Below are positions 23,001 to 29,296 of a stretch of 29,296 nt of DNA, piece after piece. The DNA comes from CAZWZG01 sp964638245 (GTDB lineage Bacteria > Pseudomonadota > Alphaproteobacteria > Rhodobacterales > Rhodobacteraceae). Location: contig CAZWZG010000019.1 in NCBI GenBank assembly GCA_964638245.1, forward strand, positions 1-29,296, read 5' to 3'. Made by a program: the position numbers and the translations under genes. The notes under the pieces were generated by a model that did not search any database, was not told where the DNA came from, and saw nothing but the letters and a program-made list of their open reading frames with translations. Every line of letters starts with the position of its first letter. The stretch's first letter is position 1.

Positions 23001-23525
23001 ATGCGCCTTGTTGCTTTCCTGCTTGCCCTGTCATTGTCTGGACCCGTCGCGGCCCAGCACAGCCATTCTGCGACCGGGCATGCGATGCCGGGTCCGCAGG
23101 AAACCGGGCAATCCGCTTTTGCCGCCATGGCGGAGATCGTGGCGCTCCTGCGCGCCGATCCCGAAACCGATTGGGCAAATGTCGATATCGCGGCTCTGAG
23201 GCGACATCTGGTGGACATGGAGCTTGTGACGATGGAGGCCGAGGTTACCCGCAGTGTGCGGCCCGCCGGTATCCGGTTCGAGGTCCGGGGGGCACCGCGC
23301 GTTCTCGGGGCCATTCGCACCATGGTGCCTGCCCATGCGCCGTTCCTTGCAACCGAGACGGGTTGGGAGGTCACGACAGAGGATCTCGGGGATGGTGTTG
23401 CCCTCCTCGTCGATGGCGATTCCGACCAGATACAGGGTCTTGGGTTCTTCGGGCTGATGACCATCGGCGCGCATCACCAGGAGCATCACCTCATGATGGC
23501 AAAAGGCGCACCACCCCACCATTGA
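23001..23525 (+). CDS. Exported His-rich protein of unknown function
   Basis: A 174-residue protein starting at ATG 23001 with AAGGA upstream. Signal peptide MRLVAFLLALSLSGPVAA is followed by QHSHSATGHAMPG, a His/Met-rich mature N-terminus, and the C-terminus is GAHHQEHHLMMAKGAPPHH. Both ends could bind metal. The centre (LRRHLVDMELVTMEAEV, GIRFEVRGAPRVLGAIRTMV) is helical and polar. I do not recognise a named family. It sits opposite the Crp/Fnr gene with the palindrome between them, so it is probably that regulator's target. Periplasmic location is supported by the signal; a metal-buffering role is inference. Confidence 0.8.
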   Translation: MRLVAFLLALSLSGPVAAQHSHSATGHAMPGPQETGQSAFAAMAEIVALLRADPETDWANVDIAALRRHLVDMELVTMEAEVTRSVRPAGIRFEVRGAPRVLGAIRTMVPAHAPFLATETGWEVTTEDLGDGVALLVDGDSDQIQGLGFFGLMTIGAHHQEHHLMMAKGAPPHH

Positions 23526-23568
23526 GCTGAAGATCCGCCACAGTTTCCCTCCGCCAGCCCCCGGGTTG

Positions 23569-23588
23569 CAGACAAAACACTACAAAAC
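23569..23588 (+). promoter_or_regulatory. Weak fifth TGTA-type direct repeat upstream of Rieske gene
   Basis: AGACAAAACACTACAAAA has GACA at 23571-23574 and TACA at 23581-23584, 10 bp apart. It matches 14 of 18 positions of the minus-strand reading of site 3 and has the same orientation relative to its downstream gene. One half-site is imperfect and the region is not otherwise promoter-like, so this is a low-confidence call. Confidence 0.25.
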
Positions 23589-23633
23589 CCGCGTTGACGT
23601 TCCGGGGCGGGAAGGTTGCACATTTGCCATGCT

Positions 23634-24190
23634 ATGGAGGCGACCAAGGACACTGACCGCAGGGATTTCCTGTATTATGCCACTGCTGGCGCGGGCGTGG
23701 TCGCGTCCGGTGCGGCGCTCTGGCCGCTGATCAATCAGATGAACCCTTCGGCGGATGTGCGCGCCCTGGCGACTATCTCGGTGGATATCTCCGGGCTCGC
23801 GGAAGGCACGCAACTGACCGTCAATTGGCGCGGAAAGCCCGTCTTCTTTCGCCACCGGACGCAAGCGGAGATGGCCCAGGCGCGTGAACAGGCGGTCTCA
23901 GCGTTGCCGGACACCGATGCGCGCAATCCCAATCTTCCCGGCGAGCCGCAGCGCAGGATGAGAACCGCGCCATTCCGGGCCATGAGGCCTATCTGGTGAT
24001 GATCGGTGTCTGCACGCATTTGGGATGTGTCCCGCTTGGCGATGGCGCGGGCGATTTTGGAGGGTGGTTCTGTCCCTGCCACGGGTCGCACTACGATACC
24101 GCGGGTCGTATTCGCAAAGGGCCTGCGCCGGAGAACCTGCACATTCCACCTCTGGCCCTGTCTGACAACATGGTGCTGACGCTCGGTTAG
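23634..24190 (+). pseudogene. Rieske iron-sulfur subunit of cytochrome bc1 (petA-like), frameshifted
   Basis: The N-terminal half reads RRDFLYYATAGAGVVASG (Tat-type anchor) and LINQMNPSADVRALATI, then TQLTVNWRGKPVFFRHRT, all typical of a Rhodobacter-type bc1 Rieske protein. Near 23946-23953 the frame is lost: the reading continues one base out as AQDENRAIPGHEAYLVMIG, then VCTHLGCVPLGDGAG and WFCPCHGSHYD, which hold the Cys/His ligands of the 2Fe-2S cluster. One missing base would restore a normal-length protein. No petB or petC follows. Either a true decayed copy, with the functional gene on the chromosome, or a sequencing indel. The start is taken as the ATG at 23634; an in-frame TTG at 23616 is possible. 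Confidence 0.85.
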
Positions 24191-24718
24191 GCGCATGAGG
24201 CGTTGTCATCTTGATTGGCCCGCCAACCGCACGGCTGGGCAGGCTCTAGGGCACAAGATGCCCCGGAGCCAATACTGTCTCCGCCCTTCTGGGTAACGAT
24301 CCTTCGGGCATAAGGCAGAGGCAATCTCTGGCCTGCCCGCGATCACGGGGTCAATCGACGGGGGCGCCGCCGCTCTGCTTTGGCACCCCGACGGTTTTGC
24401 ATTCTTCCTCCGCCTGACATCCGCGCGACGGCGCGAACAGGGGCTCGGGTGCCGCTGGCGCGTCAGCCTCCGCCGGAGAAATCCGGTGCCTCCCGTCGGT
24501 CGATGCCGCCGGGTCCCTCCCGATTTCACCGCTCCGGCCCCCTGTGTCCCGCCGCCGCCCGGCCGCAGGTCGGGCTGCGCCCTTCCCTGCTCTGCCCTTC
24601 GGAAGACGCGGGGGTCTTCCGAACGTCAGAGACCGGGATGGCCCGCGCCCAAGGCGGACAATGGGCCAATGCACAAGAAACCCATGCCGCGCCAACCACG
24701 AAGGAAAGGAGCGAGACC
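24191..24718. other. GC-rich non-coding stretch with one strong hairpin
   Basis: 528 bp without a convincing gene on either strand; the open frames are low-complexity Pro/Arg/Gly-rich and lack ribosome sites. It ends with the ribosome site AAGGAAAGGAG of the 24719 gene. A perfect 10-bp inverted repeat lies at 24598-24623. Confidence 0.6.
24598..24623. repeat. Perfect 10-bp inverted repeat (hairpin)
   Basis: TTCGGAAGAC (24598-24607), a 6-nt loop (GCGGGG), then GTCTTCCGAA (24614-24623). There is no U tract, so a simple terminator is unlikely. It lies about 96 bp upstream of the 24719 ATG and could be a leader structure or a protein-binding site. Confidence 0.6.
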
Positions 24719-25087
24719 ATGGGCCTCGATCAATATGCCTATCTCAAGACACCCGAAAGCGGAGACGAAGGGGAAGTGCCCGCCTTTGTCTGGCGCAAGC
24801 ATTCCAAGCTGCAGACATTCATGGAAACCCTCTATGTCGCCCGCACCGGCCTCTCGGCCAGCGACCTCAACTGCGGCGAGTTGATCCTCGCGCCGGAGGA
24901 CATCGACCGCCTGGAACGGGCCGTCACCGACGGCACCCTGCCCCAATGCGAGGGCGGCTTTTTCTACGGCCACCAGTTTCAGGATGAACAGGCGCAAGAC
25001 TACCGCACCTATGATCTGGATTTCTGCGCATGGGCGCGGGCCGAAATGCAGGCCGGATCAACCGTGGTCTATTCCTGCTGGTGGTAA
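24719..25087 (+). CDS. Small conserved plasmid protein ('MGLDQ' family)
   Basis: A 122-residue soluble protein starting MGLDQYAYLK with an excellent ribosome site. Characteristic features: FVWRKHSKLQTFMETLY, ELILAPEDIDRLERAV, GGFFYGHQFQDEQAQDY and a C-terminus TVVYSCWW. Similar proteins occur on Rhodobacterales plasmids and in phages, and I recall some carrying the misleading label phosphoglycerate kinase; this is far too short for that enzyme. No enzymatic motif is apparent. It lies between the non-coding stretch and the ParB-like gene, whose start is 132 bp downstream. Confidence 0.8.
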   Translation: MGLDQYAYLKTPESGDEGEVPAFVWRKHSKLQTFMETLYVARTGLSASDLNCGELILAPEDIDRLERAVTDGTLPQCEGGFFYGHQFQDEQAQDYRTYDLDFCAWARAEMQAGSTVVYSCWW

Positions 25088-25219
25088 CCCGACAGCGCCT
25101 CAGAGACGCCCTGAGCGTCTTTGACCCCTTCCCCCACCCTATCCACCCACAGGCCTTTCTGCGCCGCCCAGAGGGCGCAGGGCGGCCCCTGTCCATCCAA
25201 AACGAAAGGAGACTTCCCC

Positions 25220-27073
25220 ATGACCAAGCAAGACCCAATCCCCACCGATACAGGCAGCATCGAACTGGTGCCGCTGGACGCCCTCACGCTCTCGGACCTC
25301 AATCCGCGCAAGAGCGTCTCGGATGCCCATATCGACACGCTGGCGGCCAGTATTGCCCGCTTCGGACTGATCCAGAATCTTGCAGGCCTGCGCACAAAGA
25401 AAGGCCGCGTCGAGATCGTCGCGGGCGGATGCCGTCTGCGGGCATTGCAGAAGATCGCCACCGAGGCCGAGACCCCGGCCCCGGTCACCGTCCCGGTGCG
25501 CATCACCGAGGATGCCGAGGAAGCCGCCATCTGGGCCAATGCCGAAAATGCCGCGCGTGAAGCCCTGACCCCGGCGGATGAAATCCGCGCTTTCGGGGCG
25601 ATGACGGCCAAGGGCGCGACGGTGCCCGATATCGCGCTGGCCTTCGCCACCAGCGAGGCCCGGGTCTATCAGCGGCTGGCCCTTGCCGCCCTGCCCGCTC
25701 CGGTCATTGATGCGCTTGCCGCAGGCGAGATCACCCTCGGCGCGGCCAAGGCCTTCACCCTGTCGGAGGATGCGGCGCTGACGCTCACGCTTCTCGAGCA
25801 GATCAAGGGGCAGCCGATCTCCGAGGCGCAACTGAAATCCGCGCTCACCCCCGAAGCGGTGACCGGCAGTGACCGGCGCGCGCTCTTTGTCGGCCAAGAG
25901 GCCTATGAGGCCGCTGGCGGCGCGATCACGCGGGACCTGTTTTCACAGGCGGTCTATTTCACCGATCCAGCTCTGCTGGATGATCTCTTTGACGAACGGC
26001 TTGAGGCGGCCCGTGCCGCGCTGGTGTCGGATGCGGGCTGGCTCTGGGCCGAGGCCAAGCGCGAGCCATGGCTCAACTACTATGAAATCGACCAAGCCAA
26101 GCTGACACGGCTCTACCCGTCGAGGGCGATCTGAGCGACGCGGAGGCCGAGGATTACGACCAACTTGCCGAGATGTGCGAGGCGGGTGTGCTCGACGCGG
26201 AAGGCGAGGCGCGGCTGGCCGATCTGCAAGCCACTCTCGACGGCTCGTACACCGAAGATCAGAAGCGCGTCTCCGGTTGTCTTATCCATGTAAATCAATC
26301 GGGTAAGGTGGAGATCACCGCCGGTCTGGTGCGCGCCGAAGACAAGGACGCGGCCCTCGCGGCGGGCGTTCTTACAGCCCTCGACCGCCCTGCCCCCGCG
26401 CCGAAATCCCCCTACTCCCAGAAGCTGAGGGCCGACATGCAAGCGATCCGGCTGGCGGCGGTGCAATCGGCCCTTCTGGCCAAGCCGGACCTTGTGCTCG
26501 ATCTTCTGGCCTTCGGCCTGTCGGAAGCCTCCGGGTCGTTCGAAAGCCTCTTTGATCTGCGCCTCGGACGTCCCAACAACGTCCCGAGCATCGAGGATGG
26601 GTTTGACCGCGAGCCGCGGCTTGATCACGGTCTCGACCCGACCGCCGCGTAGCAGACCGGTACCCGCGTCGATGATCTGGAGGAGGCCTTCGCCGCCTTT
26701 CGGGCCAGCGGCAAGAAGGCCCGCAACGCGGTCCTGACCGAAGCTTTCGCGCGCGCCCTGCCGGATCAGGCCGGGTCCGAAGGTTTCTTTGCAGCCATCG
26801 CCGCCGAGGCCAAGGCCGATATTCGAGCCCACTGGACGCCCACGGCGGAGAATTTCTTTTCGCGCGTCTCCGCCGGGGTGCTGACCGACCTTCTCTGCAC
26901 CTTTCTCGACTGCGATACCCGCGATGCGTGTGGTGGCCTTCGGCAAACTCAAGAAGGCGGAGAAGGCCGAGAAGCTGGAAAAGCTGATCGGCGATGCGAC
27001 CACGCAGAAACTCATGGGGCTGACCTCAGAGCAGAAAGACAAGCTGGCGATCTGGGTCCCGGATTGTCTCTGA
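25220..27073 (+). pseudogene. ParB/RepB-like partition-family protein, broken by three lesions
   Basis: The intact N-terminal part is a ParB domain: LVPLDALTLSDLNPRKS, IARFGLIQNLAGLR, GRVEIVAGGCRLRAL, then TPADEIRAFGAM and an HTH region, ending LNYYEIDQAKLTRLYP. A base appears lost in the CCC run at 26116-26118, giving a stop at 26132. Coding continues in the next frame as VEGDLSDAEAEDYDQLAEM until an in-frame TAG at 26650-26652. It resumes after the TAG with VDDLEEAFAAFRASGKK and shifts again near 26922-26930, ending in IWVPDCL before TGA at 27071. The full form would be about 617 residues. The strength of the family call is in the N-terminal third. A terminator follows at 27101. Confidence 0.85.
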
Positions 27074-27100
27074 GCCTTCCTTCGTGGGAAGACCACCTGG

Positions 27101-27124
27101 CCCCGCTCCGGCGGGGTCTTTTTT
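27101..27124 (+). terminator. Rho-independent terminator after the ParB-like gene
   Basis: CCCCGC (27101-27106), loop TCCG, GCGGGG (27111-27116), then TC and a run of six T (27119-27124). Flanking GACC/GGTC-like bases can extend the stem. Confidence 0.85.
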
Positions 27125-27891
27125 GCGCTCGGTCAAGCACGGGTACGGGATGGCCCAAAATTGTCCGGCGGCGAGGCAGAGGAATGCCCCCTGCCCCGCC
27201 GCCGGACCGGCGCTGCCCGCGCGGGGGTCGCTGCGCGACGGGAGGTGCCGGGGAAACACTCAGGGGGGCGTCGGGCCTGCGGGGCGTGGAGTGACCGCCT
27301 GTGGCAGCTCCGGGGCGCGCCGTTGCGGCCAGTGGATCGCCCCGGTGGCCCATGTGGCGGGGCGGGAGCCTGACACCCGGTGCGCCGGCATGGCGCTCGG
27401 ACAGGTGGCCTGCCCGCTGCGACCTGTGCCGAACCCTGATTGGTATCTCACGGGATCGCTTGGGGCTAAGCCTGAGTGCAGCGGCCTCCAAGGTTTGCGG
27501 CATGGGACCCATGGCGGTGACCGGTGCCGGAGCCAGGCCAGCAAGTTCCCGGGTGAGAGGCGGGATGGCGTGCTGTCCTTGCGTTCCGGCGACATACGTT
27601 GCCGAGGCGCAGATCCTGTCCAAGCCATTGGCGCTGATCGTGGCGGGCACCTGTTGTTGTCCGGGGGGTCCGGCCCGTCTCCGACCGGTGTTGCTGAGCG
27701 TCGCCGGTGGCAGGGCACCCCGGGAGCCGCAAAGGTTGGGGCCCGTCTTTTTCCCCTGCCCGTGTCGGGAATTCCGCGCGGGTCAAAAAGGGCGCCCCCC
27801 TGCCCTTCTCCGCTGCGCTGCGCCTGCGGTGCTGCCCCAGGGCTCCCTGCTTTGGTCACCGGCATTGCAACACCAGAAAAGGAGACACGCA
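27125..27891. other. 767-bp GC-rich non-coding region with structured DNA
   Basis: No convincing gene on either strand: long open frames here are artefacts of high GC, are rich in Arg/Gly/Pro and lack ribosome sites, and one runs in frame into the DUF736-like gene without a credible start. It holds the hairpin at 27163-27207 and ends with AAAAGGAG before the 27892 ATG. Confidence 0.6.
27163..27207. repeat. Strong bulged hairpin (11-bp plus 5-bp stem)
   Basis: GTCCGGCGGCG (27163-27173) pairs with CGCCGCCGGAC (27197-27207); inside, GGCAG (27175-27179) pairs with CTGCC (27191-27195), with single bases unpaired and a loop of about 11 nt. There is no U tract. It could be a structured RNA, an antisense RNA element or a protein-binding site. 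Confidence 0.65.
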
Positions 27892-28230
27892 ATGACCCCG
27901 AACTGCATCAAATTCGACGCCGCCGAGATCGGCACCGCCAAAGGCACCGGGTTGATCTCGACCCTGACCTTCGATCTCGACATCTCTGTGGAACCCGTGA
28001 CGAGCGACAATCCGATGGCACCCACCCACCGGGTGCTCGGCCGCTCGCCCCGCGGCCGTCTCGTCGAATGCGGCGGCATCTGGCGCAAACAGAACCGGGA
28101 GACCGGCGCGGACTATTTCACGCTGACGATCCGGGACTACGGGTTCAATGCCAATCTCGGCCAGGCGGCGCATCAGGACGACCCGACCCTGCAGGCGGTG
28201 ATCCCCTGGGGCCCCAAAGAGGCCGCGTGA
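27892..28230 (+). CDS. DUF736-like protein
   Basis: A 112-residue soluble protein with ATG at 27892 and AAAAGGAG upstream. It starts TPNCIKFDAAEIGTAKGTG and has TFDLDISVEP, AP-THRVLGRSPRGRLVECG, GIWRKQNRETGADYFTLTIR and DPTLQAVIPWGPKEAA, following the DUF736 pattern of short beta-strands and the WxKxxRxxGxxYxxxxxxD segment. DUF736 genes are common on alphaproteobacterial plasmids, near replication, partition or transfer genes; their function is unknown. The family call is by eye. It is preceded by the long non-coding region and followed by two perfect hairpins. Confidence 0.8.
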   Translation: MTPNCIKFDAAEIGTAKGTGLISTLTFDLDISVEPVTSDNPMAPTHRVLGRSPRGRLVECGGIWRKQNRETGADYFTLTIRDYGFNANLGQAAHQDDPTLQAVIPWGPKEAA

Positions 28231-28236
28231 GCTCGC

Positions 28237-28299
28237 GGTTGGCCGGGACACCCGGCCAACCCACCCGGGCTTGGGCCTGAGAATCGGGGCCCGATTCTC
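28237..28299. repeat. Pair of perfect inverted repeats downstream of the DUF736-like gene
   Basis: First: GGTTGGCCGGG (28237-28247), loop ACA, CCCGGCCAACC (28251-28261). Second: GAGAATCGGG (28279-28288), one G, CCCGATTCTC (28290-28299). Both are perfect. Neither has a U tract. A CCCACC near 28260 and a GGGTGG near 28305 could close them into a larger stem. Confidence 0.65.
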
Positions 28300-28462
28300 C
28301 CCAATGGGTGGCCTGGGGGTGTTTCTTGCCGGGATCCTCCGAGCGAGACCCCGGTGCGCTCCGTGCAGACGACCGTGATTGTGGCGCAAGCCTGCACGCG
28401 TGGTCGCAGGCAACGGCCTTCTGGCTCCACGGCCCATGTGCTCGGATCGTGATTTGCCTTTT

Positions 28463-28492
28463 TTGACAGCCGTGCAAATCGGGAAACATTAT
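28463..28492 (+). promoter_or_regulatory. Candidate promoter of repA
   Basis: TTGACA (28463-28468), then ACATTA (28486-28491, 17-nt spacer) or CATTAT (28487-28492, 18-nt spacer). It would give a leader of about 250 nt before repA, in keeping with the long leaders of repABC operons. Confidence 0.5.
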
Positions 28493-28666
28493 TAAAAACA
28501 ACAATCTATAGTAATTCTGCCGCCTTCTGCGCAGAGACGTAAGGGCTGGACCGATATTGCACCCTACCAGATATTGCGGTCCCTTTTGCCCTGTCTGCGG
28601 GGTCTTGTGGTCTCCCCGATCTCTGCCATGATCCGGCAGCGCTTTGCCGCCTGCTGAAAAAATCGT

Positions 28667-28675
28667 TGTGGATAA
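28667..28675 (-). promoter_or_regulatory. DnaA box
   Basis: TGTGGATAA on plus is TTATCCACA on minus, a perfect DnaA consensus. It lies 71 bp before repA in an AT-enriched stretch. In repABC plasmids the origin is generally placed in repC, so this box may serve regulation rather than initiation. Confidence 0.65.
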
Positions 28676-28713
28676 CCCACTTCCGCTGTAGTCACAGTTT
28701 AACGAAAGAAATC

Positions 28714-28728
28714 GCGATAAAAGCGATA
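28714..28728. repeat. GCGATA direct repeat just upstream of repA
   Basis: GCGATA occurs at 28714-28719 and 28723-28728, 9 bp apart, and the first overlaps the palindrome ATCGCGAT. Its place between promoter and repA start makes it a candidate RepA operator for autoregulation. Confidence 0.4.
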
Positions 28729-28745
28729 TTAGGCGAGGCGGCAGG

Positions 28746-29296
28746 ATGGCGACAGCACCATTCCGGCAAGATACAGGCGAGTTGGCCTTCGATGAAATCA
28801 TTCTCCAGCAAGGAGAACTGATTTCCGATCGACTCAATATCTTGCGTCAGGAACAATACCCCCCCGATGCCCAGAAGGGTCTGCGGCAGTTTTCTCTCGC
28901 CGAGGTGGCCTATTTTCTCGGCGTCACACAGTCGACGATCAAAAAACTGCATCTGGAGGCCAAAGGGCCGGAGCCACAAACCTCGGCCTCTGGGCGGCGA
29001 TCCTATTCCGCAGCACAAATGCTCGAGCTGCGCGCTTATCTCGACGCCCATGGCCGTCCGGGCAAGCGGCGGTACCTGCCCCACCGCAGCGAAGGCGAAG
29101 AGCTGCATGTCATCTCCGTCGTCAACTTTAAGGGCGGCAGCGGCAAGACGACGACCGCCGCCCATCTGGCGCAGCACTTGGCGCTCAAAGGCCACCGTGT
29201 GCTGGCGGTCGATCTCGATCCCCAGGCCTCGCTCACCGCATTGCACGGGATTCAGCCTGAATTAGACTCTGTTTCCTCGCTTTACGAGACTCTGCG
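28746..29296 (+). CDS. repA: RepA, ParA-type partition ATPase of a repABC module, partial
   Basis: About 183 residues are visible before the right edge. It starts MATAPFRQDTGELAFDEIIL at ATG 28746 (GAGGCGGCAGG just upstream). The N-terminal part has a helix-turn-helix, AEVAYFLGVTQSTIKKLHLE, and then RRYLPHRSEGEELHVISVVN leads into the Walker-type KGGSGKTTT motif followed by HLALKGHRVLAVDLDPQ. This order (DNA-binding N-terminus, then ParA ATPase) is that of RepA of repABC plasmids, which segregates the replicon and represses its own operon. RepB and RepC should follow outside the window. Confidence 0.92.
   Translation, partial: MATAPFRQDTGELAFDEIILQQGELISDRLNILRQEQYPPDAQKGLRQFSLAEVAYFLGVTQSTIKKLHLEAKGPEPQTSASGRRSYSAAQMLELRAYLDAHGRPGKRRYLPHRSEGEELHVISVVNFKGGSGKTTTAAHLAQHLALKGHRVLAVDLDPQASLTALHGIQPELDSVSSLYETL

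Larger units (their letters stand above)
28231..28745. other. repA upstream region: hairpins, promoter, DnaA box
   Basis: 515 bp without a gene. From left: two perfect hairpins (28237-28261 and 28279-28299), a GC-rich part, then an AT-rich part with a strong -35 (TTGACA, 28463-28468), a DnaA box (28667-28675) and GCGATA repeats just before repA. It resembles the regulatory and origin-proximal side of a repABC module. Confidence 0.6.

Noticed and set aside
24351..24695. A 114-codon open frame on minus between the Rieske and 24719 genes
   Set aside because: Pro/Arg/Gly-rich, no ribosome site, and crossed by a perfect hairpin; treated as non-coding.
27084..28280. A 398-codon open frame on plus
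   Set aside because: Composition is typical of random high-GC sequence, it overlaps the well-started DUF736-like gene in another frame, and it has no ribosome site.
28231..29296. A parS-like site near repA
   Set aside because: I found no match to the 16-bp GTTNNCNGCNGNNAAC palindrome; it may lie beyond the right edge.

Overview
The window looks like part of an alphaproteobacterial plasmid or chromid, most likely from Rhodobacteraceae (Roseobacter group). The right end enters repA of a repABC replication module. It also carries a plasmid-type ParB-like gene, a DUF736-like gene and a small 'MGLDQ' protein typical of that family's plasmids, and a Rieske protein of the Rhodobacter type. Almost everything to the left is heavy-metal (chiefly copper, also Zn/Cd/Pb) tolerance plus cell-envelope repair. 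No transposase, CRISPR, tRNA or rRNA was seen. Family names come from reading translated motifs; no database search was possible.

Layout. 1-3.9 kb: an L,D-transpeptidase (ldt1, cut by the window edge), a Zn/Cd/Pb P-type ATPase, a small lipoprotein and a second L,D-transpeptidase (ldt2). 4.0-8.2 kb: an oxidative/reductive folding block with DsbB on minus, and a membrane-anchored DsbA-like protein, a periplasmic rhodanese and a DsbD/ScsB-like reductase on plus. 8.3-12.0 kb: cueR and the Cu+ ATPase copA on minus, divergent from a small membrane protein and a CopZ-like chaperone. 12.0-16.4 kb: a minus-strand operon ldt3-copC-copD-multicopper oxidase-cytochrome c-ScsC-like DsbA. 16.5-18.7 kb: a CopRS-like two-component system. 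18.9-22.4 kb: a plus-strand operon (small membrane protein, TVP38/DedA-like, CDF transporter, fatty-acid-hydroxylase-like, DUF411/CopG-like). 22.4-23.5 kb: a Crp/Fnr regulator divergent from a His-rich exported protein. 23.6-27.1 kb: a frameshifted Rieske gene, a small plasmid protein and a multiply broken ParB-like gene. 27.1-28.7 kb: GC-rich non-coding DNA with strong hairpins around a DUF736-like gene, then the repA upstream region and partial repA.

How it fits together. CopA, CopZ, CopC/CopD, the multicopper oxidase and the DUF411 protein cover cytosolic export and periplasmic detoxification of copper. The ZntA-type pump and the CDF protein cover divalent metals. Dsb/Scs proteins and L,D-transpeptidases are interleaved with them, which suggests protection of periplasmic thiols and of the peptidoglycan cross-linking enzymes that copper attacks. 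Regulation appears layered. MerR-type promoters with 19-bp spacers precede copA, the 18.9-kb operon, zntA and ldt2. A second motif, two TGTA half-sites exactly 10 bp apart, occurs at four intergenic positions (a fifth is weaker) and is a plausible binding site for the window's own OmpR-type regulator. A Crp/Fnr palindrome overlaps the Crp/Fnr gene's own start.
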